A model generated the notes under the pieces. It searched no databases and had not been told where the DNA came from. It saw nothing but the letters and a program-made list of their open reading frames with translations. A program made the position numbers and the translations under genes. A DNA stretch of 64,000 nt from Nosema muscidifuracis (Eukaryota > Microsporidia > Nosematidae): positions 186,001 through 250,000 of the forward strand of contig JAIOKI010000022.1 in the NCBI GenBank assembly GCA_028335825.1. The letters are read 5' to 3'. Within the stretch, counting starts at the first letter, position 1; each line of letters opens with the position of its first letter. Of the stretch, positions 45,782-56,384 are shown piece by piece.

Positions 45782-47857
45782 ATGCTCCCCGTTATATTAT
45801 TTATGTCATTTATCTTATCCAACTATTTTGATACGAAAGAATATCAAGAAGTATGCTACATTATTCAATTCATTGTGTATAAAGATGTTGATTCTAAACA
45901 TTTTGCTGATAAGAAATTAAGATATGATATTAAAGTTATACATTCTAAATTAATGGATCTTATAAATGAATATGGTGAAGATCTTAGTGAAGTTATTAAA
46001 TCTAATGATACTGATTTAAAAAATAGATTAGTTAAATTTGTTGATGAAAATTTTGTAGATGAAGATGAACTTTTAAATATTCCATTTCTTAAGCATGTAA
46101 ATATACCAGATTTTGTAAAAGATCTTGATGAAAGAATAAAAGATGTTTATGAAAATGTTCATAATTTATGGTATAAATATGCTAGAAAAGATGCTGATAA
46201 TGATGATGGATTTTATACTATAGATCCCAAATCAGGAAATACTGTTGTAGATAAAATTGGATATAATAATGATGATACATTAATTAGTAATAAGATTCAT
46301 CTTCCTAATGTATATTTTGTACCAGGTGGTAGATTTAGAGAACTTTATTATTGGGATTGTAATTGGATATTATTAGGATTATTAAGTTCTAATATGAATG
46401 ATGTATCTTATGATCTTGTACTTAGTTTAACATATTTAATAGATAAATATGGATATGTACCTAATGGAAGTAGAAAGTATTATTTAGGAAGAAGTCAACC
46501 ACCTATGTATGGACAAATGTTATTTAGATTATATAAGGAAAATATACAAAGAGAATGGATACTTAGTAAGGGATTAGATACACTTGAAAAAGAATATACT
46601 TGGTGGATGAATAATAGATCTTTTGATAAAGGATTAAGATTAAATAGATATAAAGTTAATTCAGTAAATTATCCTAGACCAGAATCTTTTAAAGAAGATT
46701 TTTTTTTAAAAGGGAAATATTCTGAAATATGGAGTGGAGCTGAATCAGGATGGGATTTTAGTACAAGATGGTTTGATAAAGATATTATTGGGGGTATTAA
46801 TACTGGAGATATAATACCAGTAGATCTTAACGTTTATATATTAATGATGGAAAAGATTATTCAAAAGTTTTATAAAATTAAATTAAATAATCTTAAAAAA
46901 GATATTAATGATTATAAAGGAAAGTATAATAAAGTAAAGTATAATGAAGGAAAGTATAATGAAGGGAAGAATAATGAAGTAAAGTATGATGATAATAAAG
47001 TAAAGTATGATAATAATAAAGTAAAGTACAATGAAGAATATATCAAAGGGAAGAATAATAAAGGAAATGATGATAAAGAGAATAGCAATAATATTAGCAA
47101 TAATAATAATAATAAAGTAAAGTATGATAATAATAAAGTAAATAAATCCTCTTTAATTGATATAGATAAAAAAATTACAGATAATAAAAATATGGAGATT
47201 AATAAAGATTCTAATATAATATATCAAAATAAGATAAATGAATATGATGAATATATTAAACAAAGACAAGAAGATATTAATAAGGTATTATGGAATAAAA
47301 ATGAGAATATGTGGAATGATTACAATACTAAAACTAAAATGTTTACAGATAAACATTTTTATTTCAGTAATATAACTCCAATATTTCTTAATTTAAAAAT
47401 ACCAGGGAATCTTAATGTATACGATATATTAGATAAATATAAAGAAGAATTATTTGGATATCCTGGTGGTATTCCAGTATCAGGGGTTGATAATGGAGGT
47501 CAACAATGGGATTTTCCTAATGTATGGGCTCCTCTTATTCAAATGTTTATTGAGTATATTTACGATATAGAACCAGAAATGGGACTACATGTAGCAAGGT
47601 CTTTTTTCGATAGTGTATATAAAGGAATGGGTAGTAATAAACAGTTCCATGAGAAATATGATTGTGTAAGAGTAGGAGTTAATGGAAAAGGAGGAGAATA
47701 TAATCCACAAGAAGGATTTGGTTGGACCAATGGAACAGTAGCATGGATGATTAAAACATTTGGAAATGATCTTATAAAAGAAAGGAAACATGATGAATCT
47801 TATCAAAAGATATGTGAGATTATTGATGAGAGAAAAACAAAAAATTATGAAAAGTAG
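45782..47857 (+). CDS. secreted acid/neutral trehalase (GH37)
   Basis: A 691-residue enzyme that splits trehalose into two glucose molecules. GH37 signatures: PGGRFRELYYWD (181-192, trehalase signature 1), ESGWDFSTRW (321-330, carrying the catalytic acid Asp325), QQWDFPNVWAPLIQ (574-587, signature 2), and GGEY (637-640, the likely catalytic base) before QEGFGWTNG (643-651). A short hydrophobic N-terminus (LPVILFMSFILSNYF) looks like a signal peptide, so the enzyme is secreted or placed in the spore wall/vacuole. In microsporidia, trehalose breakdown is thought to raise osmotic pressure at spore germination. An Asn/Lys/Tyr-rich insert (about 366-470) between the two catalytic halves has KVKY/KYNEG repeats; it is unusual for the family and probably an exposed loop. 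A CCCC sits just after the first ATG; a start at residue 8 is possible. Confidence 0.93.
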   Translation: MLPVILFMSFILSNYFDTKEYQEVCYIIQFIVYKDVDSKHFADKKLRYDIKVIHSKLMDLINEYGEDLSEVIKSNDTDLKNRLVKFVDENFVDEDELLNIPFLKHVNIPDFVKDLDERIKDVYENVHNLWYKYARKDADNDDGFYTIDPKSGNTVVDKIGYNNDDTLISNKIHLPNVYFVPGGRFRELYYWDCNWILLGLLSSNMNDVSYDLVLSLTYLIDKYGYVPNGSRKYYLGRSQPPMYGQMLFRLYKENIQREWILSKGLDTLEKEYTWWMNNRSFDKGLRLNRYKVNSVNYPRPESFKEDFFLKGKYSEIWSGAESGWDFSTRWFDKDIIGGINTGDIIPVDLNVYILMMEKIIQKFYKIKLNNLKKDINDYKGKYNKVKYNEGKYNEGKNNEVKYDDNKVKYDNNKVKYNEEYIKGKNNKGNDDKENSNNISNNNNNKVKYDNNKVNKSSLIDIDKKITDNKNMEINKDSNIIYQNKINEYDEYIKQRQEDINKVLWNKNENMWNDYNTKTKMFTDKHFYFSNITPIFLNLKIPGNLNVYDILDKYKEELFGYPGGIPVSGVDNGGQQWDFPNVWAPLIQMFIEYIYDIEPEMGLHVARSFFDSVYKGMGSNKQFHEKYDCVRVGVNGKGGEYNPQEGFGWTNGTVAWMIKTFGNDLIKERKHDESYQKICEIIDERKTKNYEK
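46915..47140 (+). repeat. in-frame repeats in the trehalase insert
   Basis: Short units of 12-24 bases based on 'AAAGTAAAGTATGATAATAAT' repeated with variation. They keep the frame and encode the KVKYxNN/KYNEG residues of the insert. Confidence 0.75.
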
Positions 47858-48412
47858 TTTTAATTAATAAACTACTTATAATAATATTTAATTATTTATG
47901 AGATGTTTTTTTTCTATCTCCTTAAAAATATATTTATTTTTATAAAAATTCGTTATTTTGTACTTCTTTTATAAGATAATTTTCTCTTATATAGACATTT
48001 TTACTGTTCTTTTATAAGATAATTATTCTTTATAATAATATTTATATTTTTCTATTTATGATATCTCCTTTATATAGACATTTATATTTTTCTATAAGAT
48101 AATTCTTTTTTATATAAATATTTATATTTTTCTATTTATTATATCTCCTTTATGTAGATAATTCTTCTTTATAATGATATTATCCTCATATACAAATATA
48201 TTTATATCCTTCTTTTATAAATAATTCTCTCTTATAAATATATCCTTCTTTTATAAATAATTCTCTCTTATAAATATATCCTTCATCTATTTAAATAATT
48301 CTCTCTTATAAATATATCCTTCCTCTAATTAAATAATTCTCCTTTATAAATATATCTTTCATCAATCTCCTTTTATTACTTAACTATAAATGTAATTTTT
48401 TTTTCTTTATTT
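47858..48412. repeat. pyrimidine-rich A+T tandem repeats
   Basis: Between the trehalase and the next gene. Units such as 'TCTCTTATAAATATATCCTT' recur at least six times (about 48220-48360), with looser 'TATTTATATTTTTCTAT' repeats before them. No gene is visible. Confidence 0.7.
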
Positions 48413-48958
48413 ATGATTATACTTCTTGGTATTCTTTTTCTTTCTCCTATGGTTCTCATAGTGTATTTAAGTTATCACTTCTCAAAATCAAGATACGAAT
48501 TAGATACAAGAACCAAAAATATATTCAAAAGAAATACTTCTTTAAACGAAACTGATTTTAAAGATATGATGTCAATGATAGAAATATTTAATACTTTGAG
48601 TGATACACTAGTAAATAATCTTATGTTTTTAGTACCTCTTAATACTAATAACGAATATACAGGTCTATACAGGGGATTTGCATATTCTATAAGAAAAGTA
48701 GCAGAGAATATTAGTACATTAGATGGGGAATATGAAATGAGATTTATTATTTATCTTACATCAGGAATAGGAGGAATATTTCTGAAAGAGATTGATCTTA
48801 GTGATATATGTGCATTATTTATTAAAGAGTATCCTGAACATATTAAATTATTTAGTAAAATGGTTAAGATAGAAGAAGGGGAGTGTAGTTATTTAGAATT
48901 GAGTCTTGCAAGTTTAATAGTTTCTATGAATGAGATGATTTATAATAAAGGGATATAA
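48413..48958 (+). CDS. hypothetical membrane-anchored protein
   Basis: A 181-residue protein, not recognised. The first 22 residues (MIILLGILFLSPMVLIVYLSYH) are a hydrophobic signal anchor. The rest is helical and charged, with no cysteine pattern or repeat (two Cys only). One short Gly-rich TSGIGGIFLKEIDLSD stretch lies near 126-141. It is probably an ER or secretory-pathway protein with one membrane span and a lumenal or cytosolic C-terminal domain. Codon use fits the A+T-rich host genes nearby. No CCC motif is evident before the ATG, and the pyrimidine-rich tract ends directly upstream. Confidence 0.7.
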   Translation: MIILLGILFLSPMVLIVYLSYHFSKSRYELDTRTKNIFKRNTSLNETDFKDMMSMIEIFNTLSDTLVNNLMFLVPLNTNNEYTGLYRGFAYSIRKVAENISTLDGEYEMRFIIYLTSGIGGIFLKEIDLSDICALFIKEYPEHIKLFSKMVKIEEGECSYLELSLASLIVSMNEMIYNKGI

Positions 48959-49240
48959 GTTATTGTAAAAGGTGTATAATGAAAAGTATTGTAAAAAAAA
49001 TAACGAAAAGTATTGTAAGGAGAAATGTATATGACAAAAATATAACGAAAGGTGTTGTAAAAAAAATAACGAAAAGTATTGTAAGGATAAATGTATATGA
49101 CAAAAATATAATATAACAAAAAGTATTATAAAAAATATAATATAATGAAAAGTATTATAAAAAACATAATATAACAAAAAGTATTGTAAAAAACATAATA
49201 TAATGAAAATATCAATAAAAATATAACGAAGATATCAATA
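48959..49240. repeat. tandem repeat, 'AAAAGTATTGTAAAA' units
   Basis: Nine to ten units of 28-65 bases built on this core and 'ATATGACAAAAATATAACGA', filling the gap between two small plus-strand genes. The minus-strand open frame through it (48914-49177) is a repeat artefact. Confidence 0.8.
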
Positions 49241-49254
49241 AAAAATAAAAAACA

Positions 49255-49258
49255 CCCC
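49255..49258 (+). promoter_or_regulatory. CCCC start-proximal motif
   Basis: CACCCCTCAAATG: CCCC ends four bases before the ATG of the 99-residue gene at 49263, supporting it as a real gene. Confidence 0.5.
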
Positions 49259-49262
49259 TCAA

Positions 49263-49562
49263 ATGAAATATAAAAAGATCCCTAAAAAAATTTTAATATT
49301 AGATTATATCTCAGATATACCTGATAATATAAAGAAAGAAATATACCAAATAGTACCAAATACATTAGTAAATTATACTGAGGAAGATATACAATATGAC
49401 TTAGTCTTCCTTAGTAATTATATATTTAAATTTGATAATCTTATGTATTACAAAACAATAAGTACTTCTGAAATAATATTTAAGAGAGAAAAAATATCTT
49501 TAGAGATATTTAAAGAAGGACTTAAACATTATAGTGAGTGTAGTATAAGGAATGGAGTGTAA
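49263..49562 (+). CDS. hypothetical small protein
   Basis: A 99-residue protein, not recognised. It has no signal peptide or membrane helix. The composition is globular, with alternating hydrophobic strands (KKILILDYI, YDLVFLSNYIF, EIIFKREKISLEIFKEGL) that suggest a small alpha/beta fold, loosely BRCT-like, but no diagnostic Trp or Gly pattern is present. The CCCC element directly upstream and a clean start and stop argue that it is expressed. Confidence 0.6.
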   Translation: MKYKKIPKKILILDYISDIPDNIKKEIYQIVPNTLVNYTEEDIQYDLVFLSNYIFKFDNLMYYKTISTSEIIFKREKISLEIFKEGLKHYSECSIRNGV

Positions 49563-50680
49563 TTAAAATATTAAGTTATTTTGATTTAGATATTATAGTG
49601 AGTGTAATTAAAATATTAAGTTATTTTATATAAATTGTTAGAATGTTAATTAAATTATATTATAAATTCTATTGGTAACTTTTTTTATTATTAATATTTT
49701 AATAAAATCTTTAAGGTGATATGTATAAATTAATATTTTAATTTAAGTACTAATGGTTTCATATTATATAAATATATAAATATTAATGGTTTCATATTAT
49801 ATAATTATATAAATATAATGGTCGCATATTTTAAAATCTTTAACAAAATATTTTAATATATCAAACTTATTACTTCAAATATTTCATTTTTATAAGTTAT
49901 TTAACCTTGTTCGTGAATTAAAAAAATTAAGATTAAATAGAAATCAAATTTTATAACGTAAATTGTAGTTAAAAGATAGAGTAAAATGAAATAAGAATCG
50001 AATTTAATGAGTATTTAAAAATTCATCTTCAAATATTCTTTAAATTTTTCTACTAATCTTTTTAAAGTCAAATTATTTTAGACTTTATTTCTATTTAAAA
50101 CTAAGTTTTTAACTTCAAAGTTTAATTATCAAATAGAGAATATAATATTATCACAATATTTTCAACTCAGTTCAACGAATTTTCATTTATAATTTTAGAT
50201 AATATTTGATTATTAAGAATAAGCCATAGTATTAATAAAAATTTGAAGATTATAATTTTCAATAACGTATTTATTTATAATTTCAGATAATATTTTTTTA
50301 ACTTGAATAAACTAAATTTATCATAATCGTAATATCACTTTTAGAAGAACAATCTTCTTTCATTATACCATCTTATCTATGTTTTAAGTACATTACTCTA
50401 TCATTTTTATATGTTAATTAGTTCAAGGTTTATAACTCATCCTTAAAATATCTTTCAATCAACTTATCGTTTATTTTGATAATTTTTTAAGCTATGCTAA
50501 ACCTACATTGTTTCTTCAATCATTTTTTTAATTTCTCATTTATTAAAAATTTAATTTATATAATCTTTTTATAATTTTGCATTAAAAAAATACTTTATAG
50601 AATATTTTTGCTATGATAGTTTTATTTATATTTCTACAAATATTCTTATATACTAATTAAAAATTTTATTAAATAATTAT
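49563..50680. other. gene-free A+T-rich stretch
   Basis: About 1.1 kb without a supported gene; it begins with a short duplication ('TATTAAGTTATTTT' with its flank at 49569 and 49613). The last part is the 3' region of the minus-strand gene ending at 50681. Confidence 0.45.
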
Positions 50681-51451
50681 TTAATTTATCGAAATACTTG
50701 GTAATTTGATTAATTCCTTCAAAATATGATCATTAGTATAATTTATATGACACAACCTTAGAAACAAAAACTCATTTAAACTTTTGATTTTAAGATATAC
50801 ATCTTCCTCTACAGAATAAATTTCAGAATTTTTAAGACTACGTATTTTGTTATAAAAATCTTGGTAGAAATCTTTATCAAAAATAAGTTCTAGTAGGCTA
50901 ATTAAATTATCTTTAAAAACACTAAAAAATTCTTCTTTGTTATCACAATTACAATACTTAGTATTTACTAAAACATTATAAAATTTTTTCATCCACTCGA
51001 TACGTTTTGTATTAAGTGGATCGGTACCAAAATTATTAGCTTTCTCTTTTTGATATTCATAATCAATTTTTTCTTTAAAAGATATATCATTAGTAAGCAA
51101 CCTTATTGTATTGTAAAAAATTACTAGAGTTGGTACAGTTGAAGAGTAAATAATTTTATCACCTACAAAATAGTCAGAAATATAATCATAAGAACCTTCA
51201 GGACCGTGATAAGCTTTAAATCTTTGTATAGATTCATTTTCAATAATATTATCATCAATATCTAAAAATAGAGTCTCTTTTTCTTTTAAAGGTATTCTAA
51301 TATTCAATTCCTCAAGCCCTTTATAAATATTAAACGATTCTCTCACAACTGACATTTCTCTTTTTTTGTTACTACGATCAAAAACTAAAAACTCTACATT
51401 CCTAGCACTGATAAATTCTGATAATAAGAATAAAATACGCACCAAAGACAT
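50681..51451 (-). CDS. hypothetical secreted protein
   Basis: A 256-residue protein, not recognised. The N-terminus (MSLVRILFLLSEFISA) looks like a cleavable signal peptide. The mature part is acidic and helical, with EKETLFLDIDDNIIE and HGPEGSYDYISDYFVG in the N-terminal third and a CNCDN cluster near residue 169. No further membrane span, so the product is probably exported from the cell or into the spore wall/ER. A CCC lies 7-9 bases before the ATG, supporting the start. It could be a lineage-specific effector; no evidence beyond the signal peptide. Confidence 0.75.
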   Translation of the reverse strand: MSLVRILFLLSEFISARNVEFLVFDRSNKKREMSVVRESFNIYKGLEELNIRIPLKEKETLFLDIDDNIIENESIQRFKAYHGPEGSYDYISDYFVGDKIIYSSTVPTLVIFYNTIRLLTNDISFKEKIDYEYQKEKANNFGTDPLNTKRIEWMKKFYNVLVNTKYCNCDNKEEFFSVFKDNLISLLELIFDKDFYQDFYNKIRSLKNSEIYSVEEDVYLKIKSLNEFLFLRLCHINYTNDHILKELIKLPSISIN

Positions 51452-51457
51452 AAATAA

Positions 51458-51460
51458 GGG
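51458..51460 (-). promoter_or_regulatory. CCC start-proximal motif
   Basis: TTTAACCCTTATTTATG on the minus strand: CCC 7-9 bases before the start of the secreted protein gene. Confidence 0.45.
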
Positions 51461-51666
51461 TTAAAAAATTACTTAAATATTTTTTCAAATAAATTTAAAA
51501 AAAGTTCAAATATATTTCGATACAATCATTAAATTTAGAAATATAATAATTTTTCAATAAAATAATCAAATAAATTAAATTTAGAAATGATAAATCCTCA
51601 ATAAATTAAAAAAATAAACAAATAATTTTTTAAATAATTAAATCGTATAATATATAAACAAAAACA

Positions 51667-52416
51667 ATGTTTGTAAATAATCCGATCATAGAGAAATGCA
51701 TGACTAGATGTAAATCAATAGTTATAAAGTATGACTACAATATATTAATAAAATCAATGGATGAAGATTGTAGAAAAGCATTAGAAAATAGATTTAGAAA
51801 ATCTTTAGAAAAAGATTATAAGAGACTAGAAGAAAAGGATGTATATATGAAATATCCTAGTGTTATGAAAGAGAGACGTAATAATAAAAATATCTTTGAG
51901 AAGAAATATACAATTAATAATAACAATATAGCTTTAAATGAAGTAGAAGATAAAGATACTATTTATAATAACAATATAGGTTTAAAAGCAGTAGAAGATA
52001 AGGATGACAATATAGTTTTAAAAGCAGTATAAGAGAAATATACTATTTATAATAACAGTAAAGATTCATATGAGGAATTAGAAAAGTATGAAATAAAGGA
52101 TAACAGTAAAGATTTAAACGAAGTAGAAGATAAGGATATTATTAATGATGAATTCTCTAAAAATAAATTTAATCAGACAATTATTGAAGAAGATGAAAAT
52201 TTAAGTATCCAAGAAAAAAATATTGAGAATATTCATCTTAAATATAAAATAACTAAAAATATTTCTCCTTATATAAAAAATAGAGTTAATTTTTATGAAA
52301 GTATTTTTAATGAAAAGAAAGTTCTTTACAATGATATAGAATATAAAAATATAATAGAGAAACCTAAGAAAGTATTTAATAATATACTTAAATTAATTAA
52401 TTATTGGGAGAATTAA
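51667..52416 (+). pseudogene. hypothetical charged protein split by an in-frame TAA
   Basis: The frame opens at 51667 and runs 121 codons to a TAA at 52030-52032. It then continues open in the same frame for another 127 codons to TAA at 52414. Both halves have the same Lys/Glu/Asp/Asn-rich style and share repeats: four or five units of the type (L)xAVEDKDxxxxNNNI occur across residues 90-160, spanning the stop. At the stop the repeat's GAA (Glu) codon is TAA, so one G-to-T change explains it. Either a recently broken gene, a polymorphic null, a sequencing error, or read-through. The N-terminal part (1-70) has a globular look (MFVNNPIIEKCMTRCK). Function not recognised; no CCC motif before the start. 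Confidence 0.65.
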
Positions 52417-53879
52417 AAAAAATAAAAACTTTATAATAATTAAGTCTCGTTTTAAGAAATTATAAATTGAATAAAGTTAATTTTTATATATTAAATGAGT
52501 AAGTAACCAATCATTTTAATATAGAAAAATTAACCTATTATTCTTTAGCATAGATATGTAACGTCTTAATTTATTCATCATTAAAATAAACTATCTAAGT
52601 TTTCATTTCGAATGTGTCTAATCCAAATTTAGGAACTAGACGAAGATTGGAAATTACACAATACAGGAATGTGTATTTAAAAGGGTAAAAATTAAGTTAT
52701 ATATGATAAATTATAAATTAGAGAAGAAATACAAATACGATTTAATGTAAAGTATAAGAAAGAAATTTTATCTTTAGTAATGAAATATAAATTTATCTAA
52801 CTAAGTACCACAAATCTATATAAAATATATAGGGGTTGACAGTAGAATCGAATCATATAACAAATTAGAGATTTTCACGTTTAAATTTAGATCCATAATT
52901 CATCTTCTTGAGAATAAAGATTTATTAACCATATCAATAAATCAAAGTTTCTATAAATAAGATTAACCATATCTTTAAATCATAATGTATATAAATGAAA
53001 TCAACCTATCATTTTTAAATATTTATTAACACTATCTTTAAATCATAATTTATATAAATGAAATCAACCTATCATTTTTAAATAGGATTAACCATTACAT
53101 TTATAAATATTGAATGATATAAATTAATTTAAATATTTTATGATGACTATCTTAAATTAGAAAGTTTTATCATGTTAACTTCTATAAATTAACTAATATT
53201 GTATTTAACATATAATTATTAAAATATAAGAAAACTAGCTAACATTAGAAGAAATATAAAATATGATAAATATATTAAATTAATAATTTTTATATAAAAT
53301 TTTTTAAATATTATTTTTTAATTTAATGGCATTAAAAATTTTTAATTCAAGTTTTTGCTAATTTTTATATAAAATTTTTTAAATATTATTTTTTAATTTA
53401 ATGGCATTAAAAATTTTTAATTCAACTTTTATTAGATTTTAAATCATCATTTATGAATAGAAAAATATAAATTAATGGAATATTTCTAATAAGCATATTG
53501 TAAATAGAATTATAAATTACATTTATTAGATATTTTTCTTATTGTATAAATTTAAAATAATAATTATAGATAAATATAATTTATTTTTATGAGTCGTATT
53601 CCAACATTTTATTGTTTGTACAATTATTACTTTTTAATGAGTAGAAATTTATTATTCCTTTTAACCTAAATTTTATGCAATACAGTATAGAAATATATAG
53701 CATTTTAGTTAATTATTATATTAAAATAATAATTATAATTGTTTAGTCAAATATTAATTTATCAAAGATTAAAAATTATTTAGGTAAAATATTATTAAAA
53801 AAATTTAAATATGTTAATATAAAATTTCTTTATATTAATTTATCAAAGACAAATAATTATTTATTTAAAAATATTTGTA
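52417..53879. repeat. gene-free; duplications of about 62 and 75 bases
   Basis: Two tandem duplications: about 62-base units at roughly 52972-53095 (sharing 'CTTTAAATCATAATTTATAT' and the following bases) and a nearly perfect 75-base pair at 53284-53425. No gene. A block at 52600-52700 has slightly higher complexity but no motif. Confidence 0.6.
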
Positions 53880-54245
53880 TATATAAATATAAATTATCTA
53901 GTTTTGATAGATAAATATAAATAAGAAAATATATAATTTTGATAGATAAATATAAATATAAGACATAAATAAGAAAATATCTAATTTTGATAGATAAATA
54001 TAAATAAGAAATTATCTAATTTTGATAGATAAATATAAATATAAGGCATAAATAAGAAAATATCTAGTTTTGATAGATAAATATAAATATAAGATATAAA
54101 TTAAAATTATCTAGTTTTGATAGATAAATATAAATATAAGGCATAAATAAGAAAATATCTAATTTTGATAGATAAATATAAATAAGAAAATATAATGCAT
54201 AAATTAAAAATATCTAGTTTTGATAGATAAATTATTTAATCTTTT
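53880..54245 (+). repeat. minisatellite, about 8 units with 'TTTGATAGATAAATATAAAT'
   Basis: Units of about 30-50 bases, each with this core followed by variable 'AAGACATAAATAAGAAAATAT' parts. It ends roughly 190 bases before the first cysteine-rich family gene. Confidence 0.8.
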
Positions 54246-54437
54246 ATTGTTTTTTTAATTTATAAAAGTAGCAAAAAAATTAAATTAAAAAATACAACAT
54301 GATTTTTTTTTGTAATTTTTGAGTTTTATTACATTATTTTTCATATTTATATTTTAGTAAACAAATAATAGATTAAATAAAATAAATTAAAATATAAATT
54401 AAAAAATATAAATTGCAAATTTTTTTTTCAAAAAAAA

Positions 54438-55886
54438 ATGCCATATTCCAAAAAAAGATATGATTATGAAAACTTAGAAAAAAAGATAAAAGAAGATTAT
54501 AAAATAATTAACACTGTCTTTAAGGATCCTGAAAGTAGAAAACTGATGCCTGCAGATCTTCAAAAATGTATTTTACGTAAATATAAAAAGAAATGTCAAT
54601 GTAATAGAGAGTGTATAGAAAAATTATTAAAAATTGATACTAATCATAAATATTTTAAAAAACTCTTAAATGATGATAAGTATATGGACTGTTCAAAAAA
54701 TAATAATATATGCTATGTTGATAAAGAATATAATTCTGATAAAGATTGTGTTAAATGTCTTAAATTTGATAGTCCTAAATCTTTAAGGTACAATAATATG
54801 AAATTGACTAATCTTCAGGAAAAGCATATTCTTCACTGTAGGGAAAATTCTGCTGAATTAAAAAGAATATTTGAAAATATAGAATGTACAGCTGATGATA
54901 TTGTCGATTATTGTAAGGAAGATAAAGAGTGCTTGGAAATACCACTTAAAAATAGATCTTTCTTTACCAAATGTATACCTGAAGAATACAAAGATAGGAT
55001 GATACCAAGTACTAAGAATGAATTTACTTCAGTATGGAGGATATCAAATGATAATTGTGATGAATATGCTGGAAAAAATGCATCAAGTAAGTCAGAAACA
55101 AATCAAATTACGACTACACTACCCGATATAACTGAGAGTCATGATTATTTTGATGAAGACTACAATTATGCAAATGAAGACTATTTTTCTAAAGAAGAAG
55201 ATCTTGATACGACTACTAAAAAAATTAATACGACTACCAAAGGAATTCCGACTACTAAAGAAATTTCGACTACTAAAAAAAATAATAAGACTACCAAAGA
55301 AATTTCGACTACTAAAAAAATTTCGACTACTAAAAAAATTAATACGACTACCAAAGGAATTACGACTACTAAGAATCCTGATTTTAATGAGGATCATTTT
55401 TTAGATAAATCTAATAAAAAGAATAAATCTTCTATTTACAATTCATATACTAATGAGAACTTTGAAAATACCACCAACCAGATATTATCTGAATCTACTA
55501 CTGACAAAATGATGACATTAGAATTTGATAAAAATGATAATATGTCAACCATAAAAAATTTTTATAATGAAATTTCTCCTTATAATTATACTGAAGCTAA
55601 TTTACCTGGAATTTCTTCTACCTTGAATACTCCTATGGATAATTGTTCAAGTTTTGTTAGAGATAAAATCGTGGGAGAAAGTTCTACAAATATGGTATAT
55701 AATAATGAAATTATGATTGTTGTAACTTTATTAGTATTTATAATGGGATCAGCTTTTAGTTTAATGCTTGCAAAAACAAAATATAAATCTGGTAGTTTTA
55801 AAGTATCATGTATTGGGTCAATATTTAGTATATTAGGTTTGTTATTGATTGGAGCATTAGGATTTATACAGGGATATTTTTATTAA
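54438..55886 (+). CDS. cysteine-rich membrane protein, family copy 1
   Basis: A 482-residue protein, first of a local family. Residues 40-180 form a cysteine domain with C44, C53, C55, C59, C85, C134, C150, C159, C165 and C179; these ten are matched by the copy at 60753, most at identical spacing. The core motif is KCILRKYKKKCQCNREC. Three extra cysteines (92, 104, 107) are unique to this copy. Residues 258-313 are a Thr/Lys repeat (units of STTKKI / NTTTKGI), followed by a Ser/Asn/Thr-rich stalk with several N-x-S/T sites. Two membrane helices close the protein (about 425-445 and 456-478), joined by a basic KTKYK loop, leaving a three-residue tail. There is no N-terminal signal peptide. Probably a membrane or spore-surface protein with a mucin-like stalk; the family is not one I know. 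No CCC motif lies before the ATG, only an A/T run. Confidence 0.85.
   Translation: MPYSKKRYDYENLEKKIKEDYKIINTVFKDPESRKLMPADLQKCILRKYKKKCQCNRECIEKLLKIDTNHKYFKKLLNDDKYMDCSKNNNICYVDKEYNSDKDCVKCLKFDSPKSLRYNNMKLTNLQEKHILHCRENSAELKRIFENIECTADDIVDYCKEDKECLEIPLKNRSFFTKCIPEEYKDRMIPSTKNEFTSVWRISNDNCDEYAGKNASSKSETNQITTTLPDITESHDYFDEDYNYANEDYFSKEEDLDTTTKKINTTTKGIPTTKEISTTKKNNKTTKEISTTKKISTTKKINTTTKGITTTKNPDFNEDHFLDKSNKKNKSSIYNSYTNENFENTTNQILSESTTDKMMTLEFDKNDNMSTIKNFYNEISPYNYTEANLPGISSTLNTPMDNCSSFVRDKIVGESSTNMVYNNEIMIVVTLLVFIMGSAFSLMLAKTKYKSGSFKVSCIGSIFSILGLLLIGALGFIQGYFY
55200..55380 (+). repeat. in-frame Thr/Lys-coding repeats
   Basis: About nine units of 18-24 bases ('ACGACTACTAAAAAAATT' type) encoding the TTK-rich stalk of copy 1; likely variable in length. 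Confidence 0.75.
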
Positions 55887-56384
55887 ATAATTAGGTTAAA
55901 TTATTCAATCTTAATTTATTTTCTAAGATTTAGTTCTATTAATTATTAATTTAAGTTGTTAAAAGAAATTGACCAATAAAAATATATTTATGTTAAATAG
56001 TCATTTTATATTAATTTTATATAGTCATAGATAAGAATATCATATAAATTAAATAATTTTATGATTAATGAGTACTAAATTTAATTTAATATGTAAGTTT
56101 TAAGATATCATTGAATTAAAATTAGGTTTTTATTTAATTTAGTTCTATTAGAGATATAATATTATAATTAATATTTAATAAATCGTTTAATATATACTTT
56201 ATTATGCTATTTTATTCTTTAGTATAATATAATATATATTATATCAATATTTTATATAACTAATTTATTTACTATTTTATTCTTTAATATATACTTTATT
56301 AATATTGTTTTATTAATATAACATATAACTAATTCTAATCTATAATGAAATAGATAAGAATTAAATATTATCTTTTAATATAAC
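55887..56384. other. A+T-rich convergent spacer
   Basis: Lies between the 3' ends of two convergent genes. No gene or RNA; loose TATAT repeats around 56200-56330. Confidence 0.5.

Noticed and set aside
55119-55404. Frames of 87-92 codons on both strands with RLLKK / FFSSRN repeats
   Set aside because: Alternative frames of the Thr/Lys repeat in the gene at 54438; repeats keep all frames open.
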